Assembly: GCA_900540475.1 (NCBI GenBank) | Contig: UQGG01000054.1 | Location: 1 to 49,421 of the forward strand | Direction of reading: 5' to 3' | Length of the DNA: 49,421 bases | Source of the DNA: an uncultured Robinsoniella sp. | GTDB lineage: Bacteria > Bacillota > Clostridia > Lachnospirales > Lachnospiraceae | Shown: positions 1 to 7,764 of the stretch, one piece after another | How the letters are laid out: each line of letters starts with the position of its first letter | Numbering within the stretch: position 1 is the first letter of the stretch | The notes under the pieces: model-generated | What the model was told of the DNA's origin: nothing | Database searches by the model: none | What the model saw: only the letters and a program-made list of their open reading frames with translations | Position numbers and translations under genes: made by a program

Positions 1-554
1 GCCCCCTTCTCTTTCCGAGATAGCATTCGTTGATACAAAGCTGGTTTTCTCAGCATGATGGGACCCTGGGGTTGTGGCATGCTGAACGTGATTGGCGTAA
101 AGCAACTGGTGTAATCGACTGATCTTGAGAACGGGATTTGTTTTTCATTCTGTGATCAGAAAAAGGAGTAAACTTTCATCTTTTACGCATAAACAGCCGA
201 AATATATCGCTTTGCATCCAATAAAGAACAGCCAGCCACAGCCCAGGGGTTCCAACCTGCTGAAAATACCAGTTCTGCGGCCAGCTGACGGAGTCCATAC
301 CAGTTTCCCACGCTCATCTTTCCGTACACAACCTACATCTACAAAGCGTCCTTAATCAGCAAAACCCCAATATTTAATAGAATACATATAAAGAGTTTGC
401 TCAGAACAGAGTTTTTAGTAGTATATTTATAAACCAAAATATGATATGATTAATTGAAATACAAATATATGACATTTAAATGCAATATATAGCATTGTAA
501 ATATATAGTTGTATTAAAAAGGGTTGGGATAATATTTACAAGCGGGAGGAGAAT
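1..554. other. Intergenic left edge with no supported gene
   Basis: No convincing coding region is visible. A short open frame at 125-355 reads through a repeat also present at the right edge of the window and has neither a ribosome site nor a recognisable domain. Positions 262-368 are the left copy of that inverted repeat. Positions 370-540 are very A+T rich and probably carry the promoter of the following regulator, but no clean -35/-10 pair stands out. Confidence 0.6.
262..368 (-). repeat. Left copy of a ~105-bp inverted repeat
   Basis: Read on the minus strand this block matches 49232-49339 read on the plus strand. The part at 262-323 is identical except for one base; the rest, up to the shared CAGCAAAACCC end, has more differences and one small indel. 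Inside the block the 9-mer AACTGGTAT occurs twice in direct orientation. No transposase is attached. The family is not recognised; it could be an intergenic repeat or the conserved part of an RNA or decayed element. Confidence 0.8.
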
Positions 555-1388
555 ATGGAACTGGATTTAAATATGGAAAAAATGAAGAGATTTATGCAAA
601 ATTTTTACATCACCACCGGAGTGCGCAGCGCGGTGTATGACAGTAACTATAGAAAAATTATTGCTTATCCGGAGAAAAATACCGGTATCTGCCAGCTGAT
701 GCACGAAAATGAGAGAAGTAATCTAGAATGTCAGAAAAGCAATATGAGAGCATTTGACCTATGTAACAGGGCTGAAAATACAATTGTATACAAATGCCAT
801 GTGGGGCTGAATGAAGTTATCACACCTCTTAAGGATAAAGAGGTGATCATTGGCTATGTCATTTTCGGACAGATATCCAATGTAAAAGATCACAAATATC
901 TTTTACAATTAATTGAAAAAGCCTGTGGAACATACAATATGCTGGATATTGATCTGAAATCTGAGATGAAAAACATACATATTAAAACGACCCAGGAGAT
1001 ATTAGCAATTGCAAAAATATTAGAAGCCTGTACCTACTACATCATTTATAACGATATGATACGCCTCAGCAAAGCAGATTTCCTGTCAAAAATGGACTGT
1101 TATATTGAGGGGCATATCAGTGAGACGATTACCGTGAATAAGCTTTGCAGTGAACTGGGAGTAAGTAAAACAAAGTTATATGAGATTGTCAATGACAGAG
1201 TGAAAAAAAGTATTGCCAGATATATTAAGGAGAAGCGGATCGACAGCGCAAAGATACTCTTGCGGGAAACGGAATTGTCCATTTCAGAAATAGCCCAAAA
1301 GGTGGGAATCGGAGATTATAATTATTTTTGCGCTGTTTTTAAGAAAATGACTGGGATGACCGCAAAAAAATACCGGGACAGAAAATAA
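555..1388 (+). CDS. PocR-domain AraC-family transcriptional regulator
   Basis: Residues 1-165 resemble the PocR sensory domain, a PAS-like ligand-binding module, with cysteines at the expected sort of positions (ICQLMHENE, KCHVG) and a GYVIFGQISN strand. Residues 175-277 form a two-helix-turn-helix AraC DNA-binding domain (TVNKLCSELGVSKTKLYE, then ISEIAQKVGIGDYNYFCAVF). GGGAGGAG lies just before the ATG. It sits upstream of and codirectional with a sugar ABC operon, so it probably activates that operon in response to a small polyol or sugar. The ligand is not evident from sequence. The family is firmly assigned; the target is inferred. Confidence 0.88.
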   Translation: MELDLNMEKMKRFMQNFYITTGVRSAVYDSNYRKIIAYPEKNTGICQLMHENERSNLECQKSNMRAFDLCNRAENTIVYKCHVGLNEVITPLKDKEVIIGYVIFGQISNVKDHKYLLQLIEKACGTYNMLDIDLKSEMKNIHIKTTQEILAIAKILEACTYYIIYNDMIRLSKADFLSKMDCYIEGHISETITVNKLCSELGVSKTKLYEIVNDRVKKSIARYIKEKRIDSAKILLRETELSISEIAQKVGIGDYNYFCAVFKKMTGMTAKKYRDRK

Positions 1389-1399
1389 CAGAAAAAACA

Positions 1400-1414
1400 T
1401 TACAAAAGTTGTAA
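1400..1414. promoter_or_regulatory. Palindrome upstream of sugar ABC operon
   Basis: TTACAA-AAG-TTGTAA is a perfect 6-3-6 inverted repeat about 60 bp upstream of the -10 element at 1475-1480. Position and symmetry suit an activator site for the adjacent AraC-type regulator, but AraC proteins often use direct repeats, so this is only a candidate. Confidence 0.35.
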
Positions 1415-1474
1415 ATATGGAAATACGCAAAGTTTTTTGGACATTTTACACTATAAATCAAAAGTGCAAACTGA

Positions 1475-1480
1475 TATAAT
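1475..1480 (+). promoter_or_regulatory. Extended -10 promoter of sugar ABC operon
   Basis: TGATATAAT is a perfect extended -10 element (TGnTATAAT), about 75 bp upstream of the lipoprotein start. No good -35 is found 17 bp upstream, consistent with an activator-dependent promoter. Confidence 0.55.
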
Positions 1481-1552
1481 GCAAATAAGTTATACAGGAC
1501 GTCACTGATAACAAAATAATCTTAATATTAAATATGGATGGAGGTAAAATCT

Positions 1553-2671
1553 ATGAAAAAGATGTTAAAAATGGGGTTTACATTGGTATTGGCAGTAAGC
1601 ATGCTCACTGGATGCGGTTCCGAAACGAAAACGGCAGATGGAAGTGAAGCGGTGAAGGAAACAACAGCCGATACAAAAGGAACGAAAGGGTCAGATACCG
1701 AAAAAACTGCTGATACGGAAAAAAAGGAAACAGAAACAGATGAGACTAAGAAACAGTCATCCGGAACGGAAACTGCTACGGGGGAAAGCGGCAAAGACGT
1801 GAAATTAGGTTTTGTCTGCATGAATCTTGGAAATCCCTGGTTTGTTGAAGTAAAAAAAGGATTCGAAGATGCGTGCAAAGAACTTGGGGTAACCGGCATG
1901 GTTGTGGATTCCCAGTATGATGTGGACAAACAGGTAAGCGATCTGGAAAGCTTAATCAATGATAACTACAATGGCATTATGATTTCACCCATTGACCAGA
2001 ATGCGACCTCTGCGCTCATTGACAAAGCCAAGGATAATAATATCGCAGTCAGCTGTGTTGCCCAAAGCCAGGACAATGCAGATATGAGATATATTGTAGA
2101 TGAATATGAATATGGCTCCATTATCGGTGAAAATGCAGCGAAATGGATTAATGAAAACCTAAAGGATCAGGAAAAAGTAAAAGTTGCAATCATCTCCCAG
2201 GACAATGTAGAGGCTGTAATACCAAGAGGCGATGGTGTACAGGAAACCCTGGAAAAGATGTGTCCAAACGTGGAAATTGTATCGAGACAGGCGGGGGATA
2301 CACCGGAGGCAGGCATGAAGATTATTGAAGGCGTACTGCAGCAGACGCCGGATCTGAATATTGTGGCGGCGGTGAATGATTCCGGCGGCATCGGAGGATA
2401 TCAGGCATTAGTAGCTGCTGGCTTTACCGGAGATGACCCGGTTGCAGTATTTTCAGGAGATGCAACGGATGAGGCGTTAAATGCCATGAAGGAAGACAAT
2501 ACCATCTATCGCGGAACGGTAGACCTCAATCCCTACGGGGCAGGTTTTGAAAGTGCAGAAAAACTTTTTGAATATGTCAAAAATGGAAGACCCACGGAGC
2601 AGGAGGATATCTACCTGAAACCGGTTGCGGTTCCATTAAAGGATTTATTAGACGGAACTTATAAAAAATAA
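1553..2671 (+). CDS. Sugar ABC transporter substrate-binding lipoprotein
   Basis: Residues 1-21 are a lipoprotein signal ending in the lipobox LTGC (Cys21). Residues 22-81 are a low-complexity Thr/Lys/Glu-rich tether. From residue 82 the chain is a ribose/galactose-type periplasmic-binding fold (KLGFVCMNLGNPWFVEVKKGFE), including the DLESLINDNYNGIMISPID segment typical of the family. The start is placed at 1553 rather than the in-frame ATG at 1538, because GGATGGAGG at 1536-1544 is then a correctly spaced ribosome site. It should deliver a sugar to the ATPase and permease encoded next. The substrate cannot be read from sequence; the isomerase downstream suggests a lyxose- or mannose-type aldose. 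Confidence 0.93.
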   Translation: MKKMLKMGFTLVLAVSMLTGCGSETKTADGSEAVKETTADTKGTKGSDTEKTADTEKKETETDETKKQSSGTETATGESGKDVKLGFVCMNLGNPWFVEVKKGFEDACKELGVTGMVVDSQYDVDKQVSDLESLINDNYNGIMISPIDQNATSALIDKAKDNNIAVSCVAQSQDNADMRYIVDEYEYGSIIGENAAKWINENLKDQEKVKVAIISQDNVEAVIPRGDGVQETLEKMCPNVEIVSRQAGDTPEAGMKIIEGVLQQTPDLNIVAAVNDSGGIGGYQALVAAGFTGDDPVAVFSGDATDEALNAMKEDNTIYRGTVDLNPYGAGFESAEKLFEYVKNGRPTEQEDIYLKPVAVPLKDLLDGTYKK

Positions 2672-2706
2672 ATTGTGTATGGAAAGGGACAACCGGGAGG
2701 TTTGAG

Positions 2707-4191
2707 ATGCAGAACACAATATTAAAGGTGCGTGATATTTGCAGGTATTATCCTGGAGTTAAGGCGCTGGATGGGATATCTTTTGAGATCGGACGGGGAG
2801 AAGTACATGCCATATGCGGAGAAAATGGTGCAGGAAAATCTACCTTTATTAAAATACTGACCGGGGCAAATGAACCCAGCAGCGGAAGCATTGAGTTTGA
2901 AGGAATCCCCTATAAGCGGCTGACTCCCAGGAAGTCAATGGAATTGGGCATCAATGTGATCTATCAGGAATTCAGTCTGATTCCGTTTCTGTCGGTAGCT
3001 GAGAATATATTTTACGGCAGGGAAATCAGAAAGCACGGAGTACGTGATATAAAGGCAATGAATCAAAAAGCACAGGAACTGTGCGGGGATATGGGAGTTG
3101 ACATCGATATTCATGCCAGGATCTGTGACCTTGGAATTGCATATCAGCAGATAGTTGAAATCTTAAAGGCAGTTTCCCAAAAGTCCAAATTTATTATAAT
3201 GGATGAGCCTACCGCGCCCCTAACCGTAAACGAGACACAGATATTTTTCCGGATTATCGAAAAGCTGAAAAAAGACCAGGTGACGATAGTGTTCATTTCA
3301 CACAGGCTGGAAGAAGTATTTCAGATCTGCGACCGTGTGACAGTATTTTGCGACGGTAAATATGTTTCTACCAAAAAAGTCACGGAAATTACGCAGAAGC
3401 AGTTAATTTCCAGTATGGTTGGAAGAGAACTTGCAGATGATTATCCGGTGCCCCGACGCAGTATCTCAGAAGAAGCCATTCTGAAGGTGGAGAACCTGGG
3501 AAATCAGAACCTGAATCATATATCTTTTGAACTGAAAAAAGGAGAAATACTGGGATTTGGTGGATTGGTAGGTGCCGGGAGAACAGAACTTGCAAGGGCC
3601 ATCTTCGGTGCAGACCCCATAGCAGAAGGCACCATGGAATTAAAGGACAAACCATATGTCCCACGTACACCCAAGGCAGCATTAAAAGCAGGGATTGGAT
3701 TAATTCCCGAGGACCGGAAGAACCAGGGGGTTGTGCTGAGTCTGTCCGTGAAAGAAAATGCTTCTTACAGTATTCTGAAGAAGTGTTCCAGGGGTATGGT
3801 CATATCAGCAAAGACAGAGAGCGGATACGTGGATAAATACATAGGAGAATTGAATATTAAAACTCCTTCCAGAGATCAGCTGGTGAAGAACTTATCCGGA
3901 GGTAACCAGCAGAAGGTGGTGCTGGCGAAGATGCTGGCTACCAATTGCGACGTGCTGATCTTTGATGAACCCACCAGAGGTATTGATGTGGGGGCAAAAT
4001 ATGAAATCTATTCCTTAATGTGCCGGCTGGCAGAACAGGGAAAGAGTATTATTATGATCAGTTCGGAGATGTCTGAGCTGATCGGAATGTCAGACCGGAT
4101 CCTGGTAATGGGAGCAGGGTGCATAACAGGAGAGTTAGATAAATCTGAATTTAAGCAGGAAACGATTCTCGAGATGGCATCCGCGGTTTAA
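2707..4191 (+). CDS. Sugar ABC transporter ATP-binding protein, RbsA/MglA type
   Basis: Two ABC domains lie in tandem, as in RbsA, MglA and XylG (about 500 residues, here 494). Domain 1 has Walker A GENGAGKST at residues 38-46 and the Walker B IIMDEPTA. Domain 2 has the degenerate Walker A (GGLVGAGRTE near residue 289) normal for this family, and the signature LSGGNQQK from residue 396 followed by LIFDEPTRGID. The start follows GGGAGG. It energises sugar import with the lipoprotein upstream and the single permease downstream. The three genes are tightly spaced and presumably cotranscribed. Confidence 0.95.
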   Translation: MQNTILKVRDICRYYPGVKALDGISFEIGRGEVHAICGENGAGKSTFIKILTGANEPSSGSIEFEGIPYKRLTPRKSMELGINVIYQEFSLIPFLSVAENIFYGREIRKHGVRDIKAMNQKAQELCGDMGVDIDIHARICDLGIAYQQIVEILKAVSQKSKFIIMDEPTAPLTVNETQIFFRIIEKLKKDQVTIVFISHRLEEVFQICDRVTVFCDGKYVSTKKVTEITQKQLISSMVGRELADDYPVPRRSISEEAILKVENLGNQNLNHISFELKKGEILGFGGLVGAGRTELARAIFGADPIAEGTMELKDKPYVPRTPKAALKAGIGLIPEDRKNQGVVLSLSVKENASYSILKKCSRGMVISAKTESGYVDKYIGELNIKTPSRDQLVKNLSGGNQQKVVLAKMLATNCDVLIFDEPTRGIDVGAKYEIYSLMCRLAEQGKSIIMISSEMSELIGMSDRILVMGAGCITGELDKSEFKQETILEMASAV

Positions 4192-4210
4192 AGCTTAAGG
4201 AGGAGACACA

Positions 4211-5173
4211 ATGAGTAAGAATAAAAGAGTAACTGCCATACTGCTGAATTATGGAATACTGGTGGTTTTGGTAATCATGATCGGCATTTTTGCATTGGCA
4301 TCCAGCAATTTTTTTAAGTTATCAACGATGTTTACCATTTTAAAACAGGTTTCTATTACCGGGATTATCTCTGTGGGAATGACCTTCGTGATGCTGACAG
4401 GAGGCATAGATTTATCGGTGGGATCGATAGCCGGAGTATCCAGCGTAACAGCAGCCATGCTGATGCTGAATAAGGTCCCTATTTTTCTCACCTGCATTCT
4501 TGTATTAATGATTGCGGTATGCTACGGTGCCATGAACGGTTTCTGCGTAACCAGGCTTGAGATGCCGCCGCTGATTGCCACCCTGGGGCTTCAGACAGCG
4601 CTCAGGGGGCTGGCATACATTGTAACGGGAGGCCTGCCGGTATTTGGGTTTAATAAAGCCTTTGGCAAATTTGCAACAGGAACGGCAGCCGCGATTCCCT
4701 ATCCGGTAATACTGGTGGCGATTATTTTTATCATCGGCATTTATGCGCTGGAAAAAATGACAATCGGACGTTTCCTCTATGGGGTTGGAGGCAATGAAGA
4801 AGCTTCCAGGCTATCCGGTATCAATGTGACCAGGATTAAATTATTCGCCTATTCAATGAGCGGTTTACTGGCTGGAATTGCAGGTCTGGTACTGTTGTCC
4901 AGAACGAACAGCGGACAGCCTTCTGCCGGAACCAATTATGAGATGGATGCAATTACGGCGGTTGTTCTGGGCGGCGTAAGCCTCAGCGGAGGAGAAGGAA
5001 AGCTGTCCATGGTCATTATTGGCGTACTGCTGATGGGAATACTGGGAACAGGCATGATTATGTTAAATATCAACGACTATGTACAGCAGCTGGTAAAGGG
5101 AATCGTTCTGATTGCAGCCGTTGCATTCTCTTCTTATTCGAAACGGGTGAGAAGTAAAATGATTGCTGCGTAG
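4211..5173 (+). CDS. Sugar ABC transporter permease, RbsC type
   Basis: A 320-residue hydrophobic protein of the BPD_transp_2 family with eight or more predicted membrane segments. It contains the typical GMTFVMLTGGIDLSVGS segment near residues 55-71 and GGEGKLSMVIIGVLLMGILG in the last third. An AAGGAGGAGA ribosome site lies 19 bp after the ATPase stop. It probably forms a homodimeric channel with the RbsA-like ATPase. The N-terminus is short, as usual for RbsC-type permeases. Nothing appears broken. Confidence 0.94.
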   Translation: MSKNKRVTAILLNYGILVVLVIMIGIFALASSNFFKLSTMFTILKQVSITGIISVGMTFVMLTGGIDLSVGSIAGVSSVTAAMLMLNKVPIFLTCILVLMIAVCYGAMNGFCVTRLEMPPLIATLGLQTALRGLAYIVTGGLPVFGFNKAFGKFATGTAAAIPYPVILVAIIFIIGIYALEKMTIGRFLYGVGGNEEASRLSGINVTRIKLFAYSMSGLLAGIAGLVLLSRTNSGQPSAGTNYEMDAITAVVLGGVSLSGGEGKLSMVIIGVLLMGILGTGMIMLNINDYVQQLVKGIVLIAAVAFSSYSKRVRSKMIAA

Positions 5174-5196
5174 TCACCGGACAAGGAGGAATAAGT

Positions 5197-5886
5197 ATGA
5201 AACGCTCTGAAGTAAACAGTATTATAGAATATGCCATTGCACTTACCGAAAAAAGAGGTCTGCCGCTGCCGCCCTTTGCAAAATGGGGACCGGATGAATG
5301 GAAGAGAGCAGGGGAAAATGAAAGAGAGCTCATGGATAATATGCTGGGATGGGATATTACCGATTTTGGAAGCGGTGACTTTGAAAAGATCGGGCTGACG
5401 ATCTTCACTTTCCGAAACGGAAGCTTTCTTGACAAAGAAACTTATCCCAAACCCTATGCAGAAAAACTGCTGCTGGTAAGAGATGGACAAATTCTCCCTT
5501 ATCATTTCCATTGGAGCAAAATGGAGGATATTATTAACCGGGGAGGCGGGGATTTGGTTCTGACCCTGTATAACTCTGATGAATCGGAAGGGTTTGCCGA
5601 TACGGATGTGCCGGTGACAATCGACGGACAGAAAAAGACCGTTCCGGCAGGAGGAAATGTAATCTTAAAGCCGGGACAAAGCATCACGCTCATGCCTGGA
5701 CAGTATCATACCTGGCAGGGAATACCCGGAACCGGGGACGTGGTATTGTTCGAAGTGTCATCTGTAAATGATGACCGTGTGGACAACCGGTTTCACCGGG
5801 CGGCGGGACGACTTCCGGAAATGGAAGAAGATGTACCGGCGAAGTACCTGATTTTTAATGATTATGGAAATCTGGACAGACGATAG
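5197..5886 (+). CDS. D-lyxose ketol-isomerase family protein
   Basis: The 229-residue cupin-like protein matches the D-lyxose isomerase family (EC 5.3.1.15), which interconverts D-lyxose/D-xylulose and often D-mannose/D-fructose. The metal-binding set is visible as His103, His105 and Glu110 (PYHFHWSKMED) plus His171 (GQYHTWQG). The N-terminal KRGLPLPPFAKW stretch is also characteristic. An AAGGAGGA site precedes the ATG, 23 bp after the permease stop, so it is the last gene of the sugar operon. No sugar kinase is encoded nearby, so the ketose product must be phosphorylated by an enzyme elsewhere. The family is clear; the true substrate is open. Confidence 0.87.
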   Translation: MKRSEVNSIIEYAIALTEKRGLPLPPFAKWGPDEWKRAGENERELMDNMLGWDITDFGSGDFEKIGLTIFTFRNGSFLDKETYPKPYAEKLLLVRDGQILPYHFHWSKMEDIINRGGGDLVLTLYNSDESEGFADTDVPVTIDGQKKTVPAGGNVILKPGQSITLMPGQYHTWQGIPGTGDVVLFEVSSVNDDRVDNRFHRAAGRLPEMEEDVPAKYLIFNDYGNLDRR

Positions 5887-6012
5887 GGGCTTGTACAGTG
5901 AAATCATAACACGCCATCCGTATTCACATAAAAAACAGATTAAAATCCTCTGCTCCATATGAAAAGCATTTTAAAATTCTGCTGTCATGGAAAAAACAAA
6001 GAAAAGTTGTGA

Positions 6013-6018
6013 TATAAT
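6013..6018 (+). promoter_or_regulatory. -10 element of the TrkA-N gene
   Basis: TGATATAAT is a perfect extended -10 (TATAAT at 6013-6018), 35 bp before the ATG at 6053. The -35 region is poor. Its presence suggests the TrkA-N gene is transcribed separately from the sugar operon. Confidence 0.5.
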
Positions 6019-6052
6019 CGCCCTATTAAAGGAAAAATAGGAGATAATAGTT

Positions 6053-6475
6053 ATGTGGAAGCAGAGAAAAAATATTATAATTGCAGGATGCGGGCGCTTT
6101 GGGGCAGGCCTTGCCGGGGAGTTATCCAGGGGAGGTGACCAGGTAGTGATTATTGATCTGGATGAGGATGCATTTCGAAAATTGCCGCCTGATTTTGACG
6201 GAATACAGGTACTTGGAAATGCAGCGGACCCGGATATTCTGGAAGAGGCGGGAATGAGAGATGCTATTCAGGTTATTAGCGCTACCAATGACGACAATAT
6301 CAATTGTATCGTGGCGCAAATGGCTAAGCAGATCTATGGAGTGGATACGGTTTTCGCAAGACTGGAAGATATGAAAAAGCAATGCCTTCTGGATTCTATG
6401 AAAATTAAAGTGATATGCCCGGTAAGCCTTTCTATAAAAGAATATGATCATCTGACCTGCAATTCGGCATCATAA
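6053..6475 (+). CDS. Orphan TrkA-N (RCK_N) NAD-binding protein
   Basis: The 140-residue protein is a single Rossmann domain of the TrkA/KtrA regulator family. The dinucleotide motif GCGRFG is at residues 12-17 and the acidic residue ending strand 2 is Asp35 (VVIIDLDED). NAADPDILEEAGM and the ATNDDNINC stretch are typical RCK_N features. A TrkA-C domain is absent and no Trk/Ktr channel subunit is nearby, so its partner must lie elsewhere. It probably senses NAD(H) or a nucleotide and gates a potassium transporter. Weak ribosome site (AGGAGATAA). Confidence 0.82.
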   Translation: MWKQRKNIIIAGCGRFGAGLAGELSRGGDQVVIIDLDEDAFRKLPPDFDGIQVLGNAADPDILEEAGMRDAIQVISATNDDNINCIVAQMAKQIYGVDTVFARLEDMKKQCLLDSMKIKVICPVSLSIKEYDHLTCNSAS

Positions 6476-6494
6476 AAAAGGTCCTGTAACGAAA

Positions 6495-6500
6495 TATAAT
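6495..6500 (+). promoter_or_regulatory. Candidate -10 upstream of the YdcZ-like gene
   Basis: TATAAT at 6495-6500 would start transcription around 6507, immediately before the hairpin at 6512-6560. No strong -35 is seen. Confidence 0.4.
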
Positions 6501-6511
6501 AAAATACATAC

Positions 6512-6560
6512 AAAGAACTCTTTTTGTGCATAATAAGCAGAAAAACAAAAGGAGTTCTTT
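6512..6560 (+). promoter_or_regulatory. Hairpin enclosing the YdcZ ribosome-binding site
   Basis: The 16-nt arms 6512-6527 and 6545-6560 pair at 15 of 16 positions around a 17-nt loop. The 3' arm contains the ribosome site AAAGGAG (6548-6554), and a short U run leads into the ATG at 6563. The same structure can act as an intrinsic terminator for transcripts from upstream or as a translation-blocking hairpin for the gene itself. Confidence 0.6.
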
Positions 6561-6562
6561 TT

Positions 6563-6991
6563 ATGTTGGGAATATTAATTGCACTTTTATCCGGAGCCCT
6601 GATGAGCGTACAGGGTGTATTTAATACGGACGTAACGAAAAACAGCAGCCTTTGGGTGGCAACCAGTTTTGTACAGTTTTCTGCATTAATCGTTTGCCTG
6701 ATTGCATGGTTTTTTACCGGACGGGAAAGCTTTGGGGCGATTTTACAGGTACCGAATAAATTTGCTCTCTTAGGGGGCGTAATCGGAGCATTCATCACCA
6801 TCACCGTAATTAAGAGTATGGATTCCCTGGGACCGGCAAAGGCAGCCATGCTCATTGTAATTTCCCAGCTTATTGTGGCATATGTCATTGAGTTAATGGG
6901 AATTTTCGGTGTGGAAAAGCAGCCTTTTGAATGGCGGAAACTCCTGGGAATGGGCGTTGCAATCGTAGGAATTGTAATATTTAAGTGGTAA
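6563..6991 (+). CDS. YdcZ/DUF606-type small membrane transporter
   Basis: The 142-residue, strongly hydrophobic protein resembles the YdcZ (DUF606) branch of the drug/metabolite transporter superfamily. About five membrane segments are visible, with the motif MSVQGVFNTDV near residue 13 and the last-third pattern GPAKAAMLIVISQLIVAYVIE. The start at 6563 is preferred over an in-frame upstream ATG because AAAGGAG lies 9 bp before it. That site is buried in a hairpin, so expression is probably regulated. The substrate is unknown. Members often occur singly, as here, or as tandem pairs. Confidence 0.82.
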   Translation: MLGILIALLSGALMSVQGVFNTDVTKNSSLWVATSFVQFSALIVCLIAWFFTGRESFGAILQVPNKFALLGGVIGAFITITVIKSMDSLGPAKAAMLIVISQLIVAYVIELMGIFGVEKQPFEWRKLLGMGVAIVGIVIFKW

Positions 6992-7005
6992 TTTAAAAAT
7001 AGCTA

Positions 7006-7034
7006 TTGTAATCGGGGAGAAAGTTCGTTAAAAT
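7006..7034 (+). promoter_or_regulatory. Promoter of the comEA cluster
   Basis: TTGTAA (7006-7011) and TAAAAT (7029-7034) are separated by exactly 17 bp, about 90 bp upstream of comEA. A GCGTGC...GCACGC hairpin at 7051-7079 lies in the predicted leader. Confidence 0.5.
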
Positions 7035-7122
7035 ATAAGAGATTGCATAGAGCGTGCCAGAAAATTATTTTGCTGCACGCAGGGGGCCCTGACATCAAAA
7101 TGATGATAGGGGATTATGTAAT

Positions 7123-7749
7123 ATGAATATTAGAAAAATACGCTTGGGCATCTGCCTTTTGCTGCTGGCACTTAATTTAACCGGATGTAAGGGGAATGAA
7201 ATGCCGCTGGTAATCGAGACAGAAACCGGCAGAACACAAGAGACAGAGACAGGTATTTCGGATTCCGGTATCCGCCAAAGCGATAAGCAGCAAACGGACG
7301 AACAGGTAAAGACTGAAATATTTATAGATGTGAGCGGGGCAGTTGTGAACCCCGGAGTCTATGAACTGCCTGCCGATGCCAGAATCTATGAAGCAATAGA
7401 ACGAGCCGGCGGACTTCTTCCCGATGCAGATCAAGATTCACTGAATCAGGCAGAGAAGCTGAGTGACGGACAGAAAATCAGAGTTTATACGTCAGCAGAA
7501 GCAGAAACCATGGCTATAGCCGGGGCACCTGCAGATCCGGGGGCACACAGTGATAGCAGTATTGTGAATTTGAATACAGCCGATGAGGCCGGACTTATGA
7601 CACTGCCCGGTATTGGAGAAGCAAAAGCGAAGGATATTATCGCATACCGAACAGAACAGGGTGGTTTTAAAAGTATAGAAGAGATCAAGAACATCAGTGG
7701 AATCAAAGACGCAGTATTTAATAAAATAAAAGATAAAATAGTGGTTTAA
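7123..7749 (+). CDS. comEA: ComEA-like DNA-binding competence lipoprotein
   Basis: The 208-residue protein has three parts. Residues 1-22 are a lipoprotein signal with lipobox LTGC (Cys22). Residues 66-123 are an SLBB domain (FIDVSGAVVNPGVYELP). Residues 147-208 are a tandem helix-hairpin-helix domain (NLNTADEAGLMTLPGIGEAKA). This is the layout of ComEA, the surface DNA receptor for transformation, although the anchor is a lipobox rather than the usual single membrane helix. comEC lies 3.3 kb downstream in the same orientation, separated by a two-component system and a GerMN lipoprotein. The ribosome site AGGGGAT is modest. Confidence 0.88.
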   Translation: MNIRKIRLGICLLLLALNLTGCKGNEMPLVIETETGRTQETETGISDSGIRQSDKQQTDEQVKTEIFIDVSGAVVNPGVYELPADARIYEAIERAGGLLPDADQDSLNQAEKLSDGQKIRVYTSAEAETMAIAGAPADPGAHSDSSIVNLNTADEAGLMTLPGIGEAKAKDIIAYRTEQGGFKSIEEIKNISGIKDAVFNKIKDKIVV

Positions 7750-7764
7750 TAAGGAGAATGAAGC

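Noticed and set aside
125..355. Short open frame near the left edge
   Set aside because: Its 3' third lies in the inverted repeat shared with 49232-49339, it has no ribosome site and no recognisable domain.
7051..7079. GCGTGC...GCACGC hairpin before comEA as a terminus of the 166-bp family
   Set aside because: It shares only TAGAGCGTG with the family; the rest does not match, so it is kept as a plain leader hairpin.
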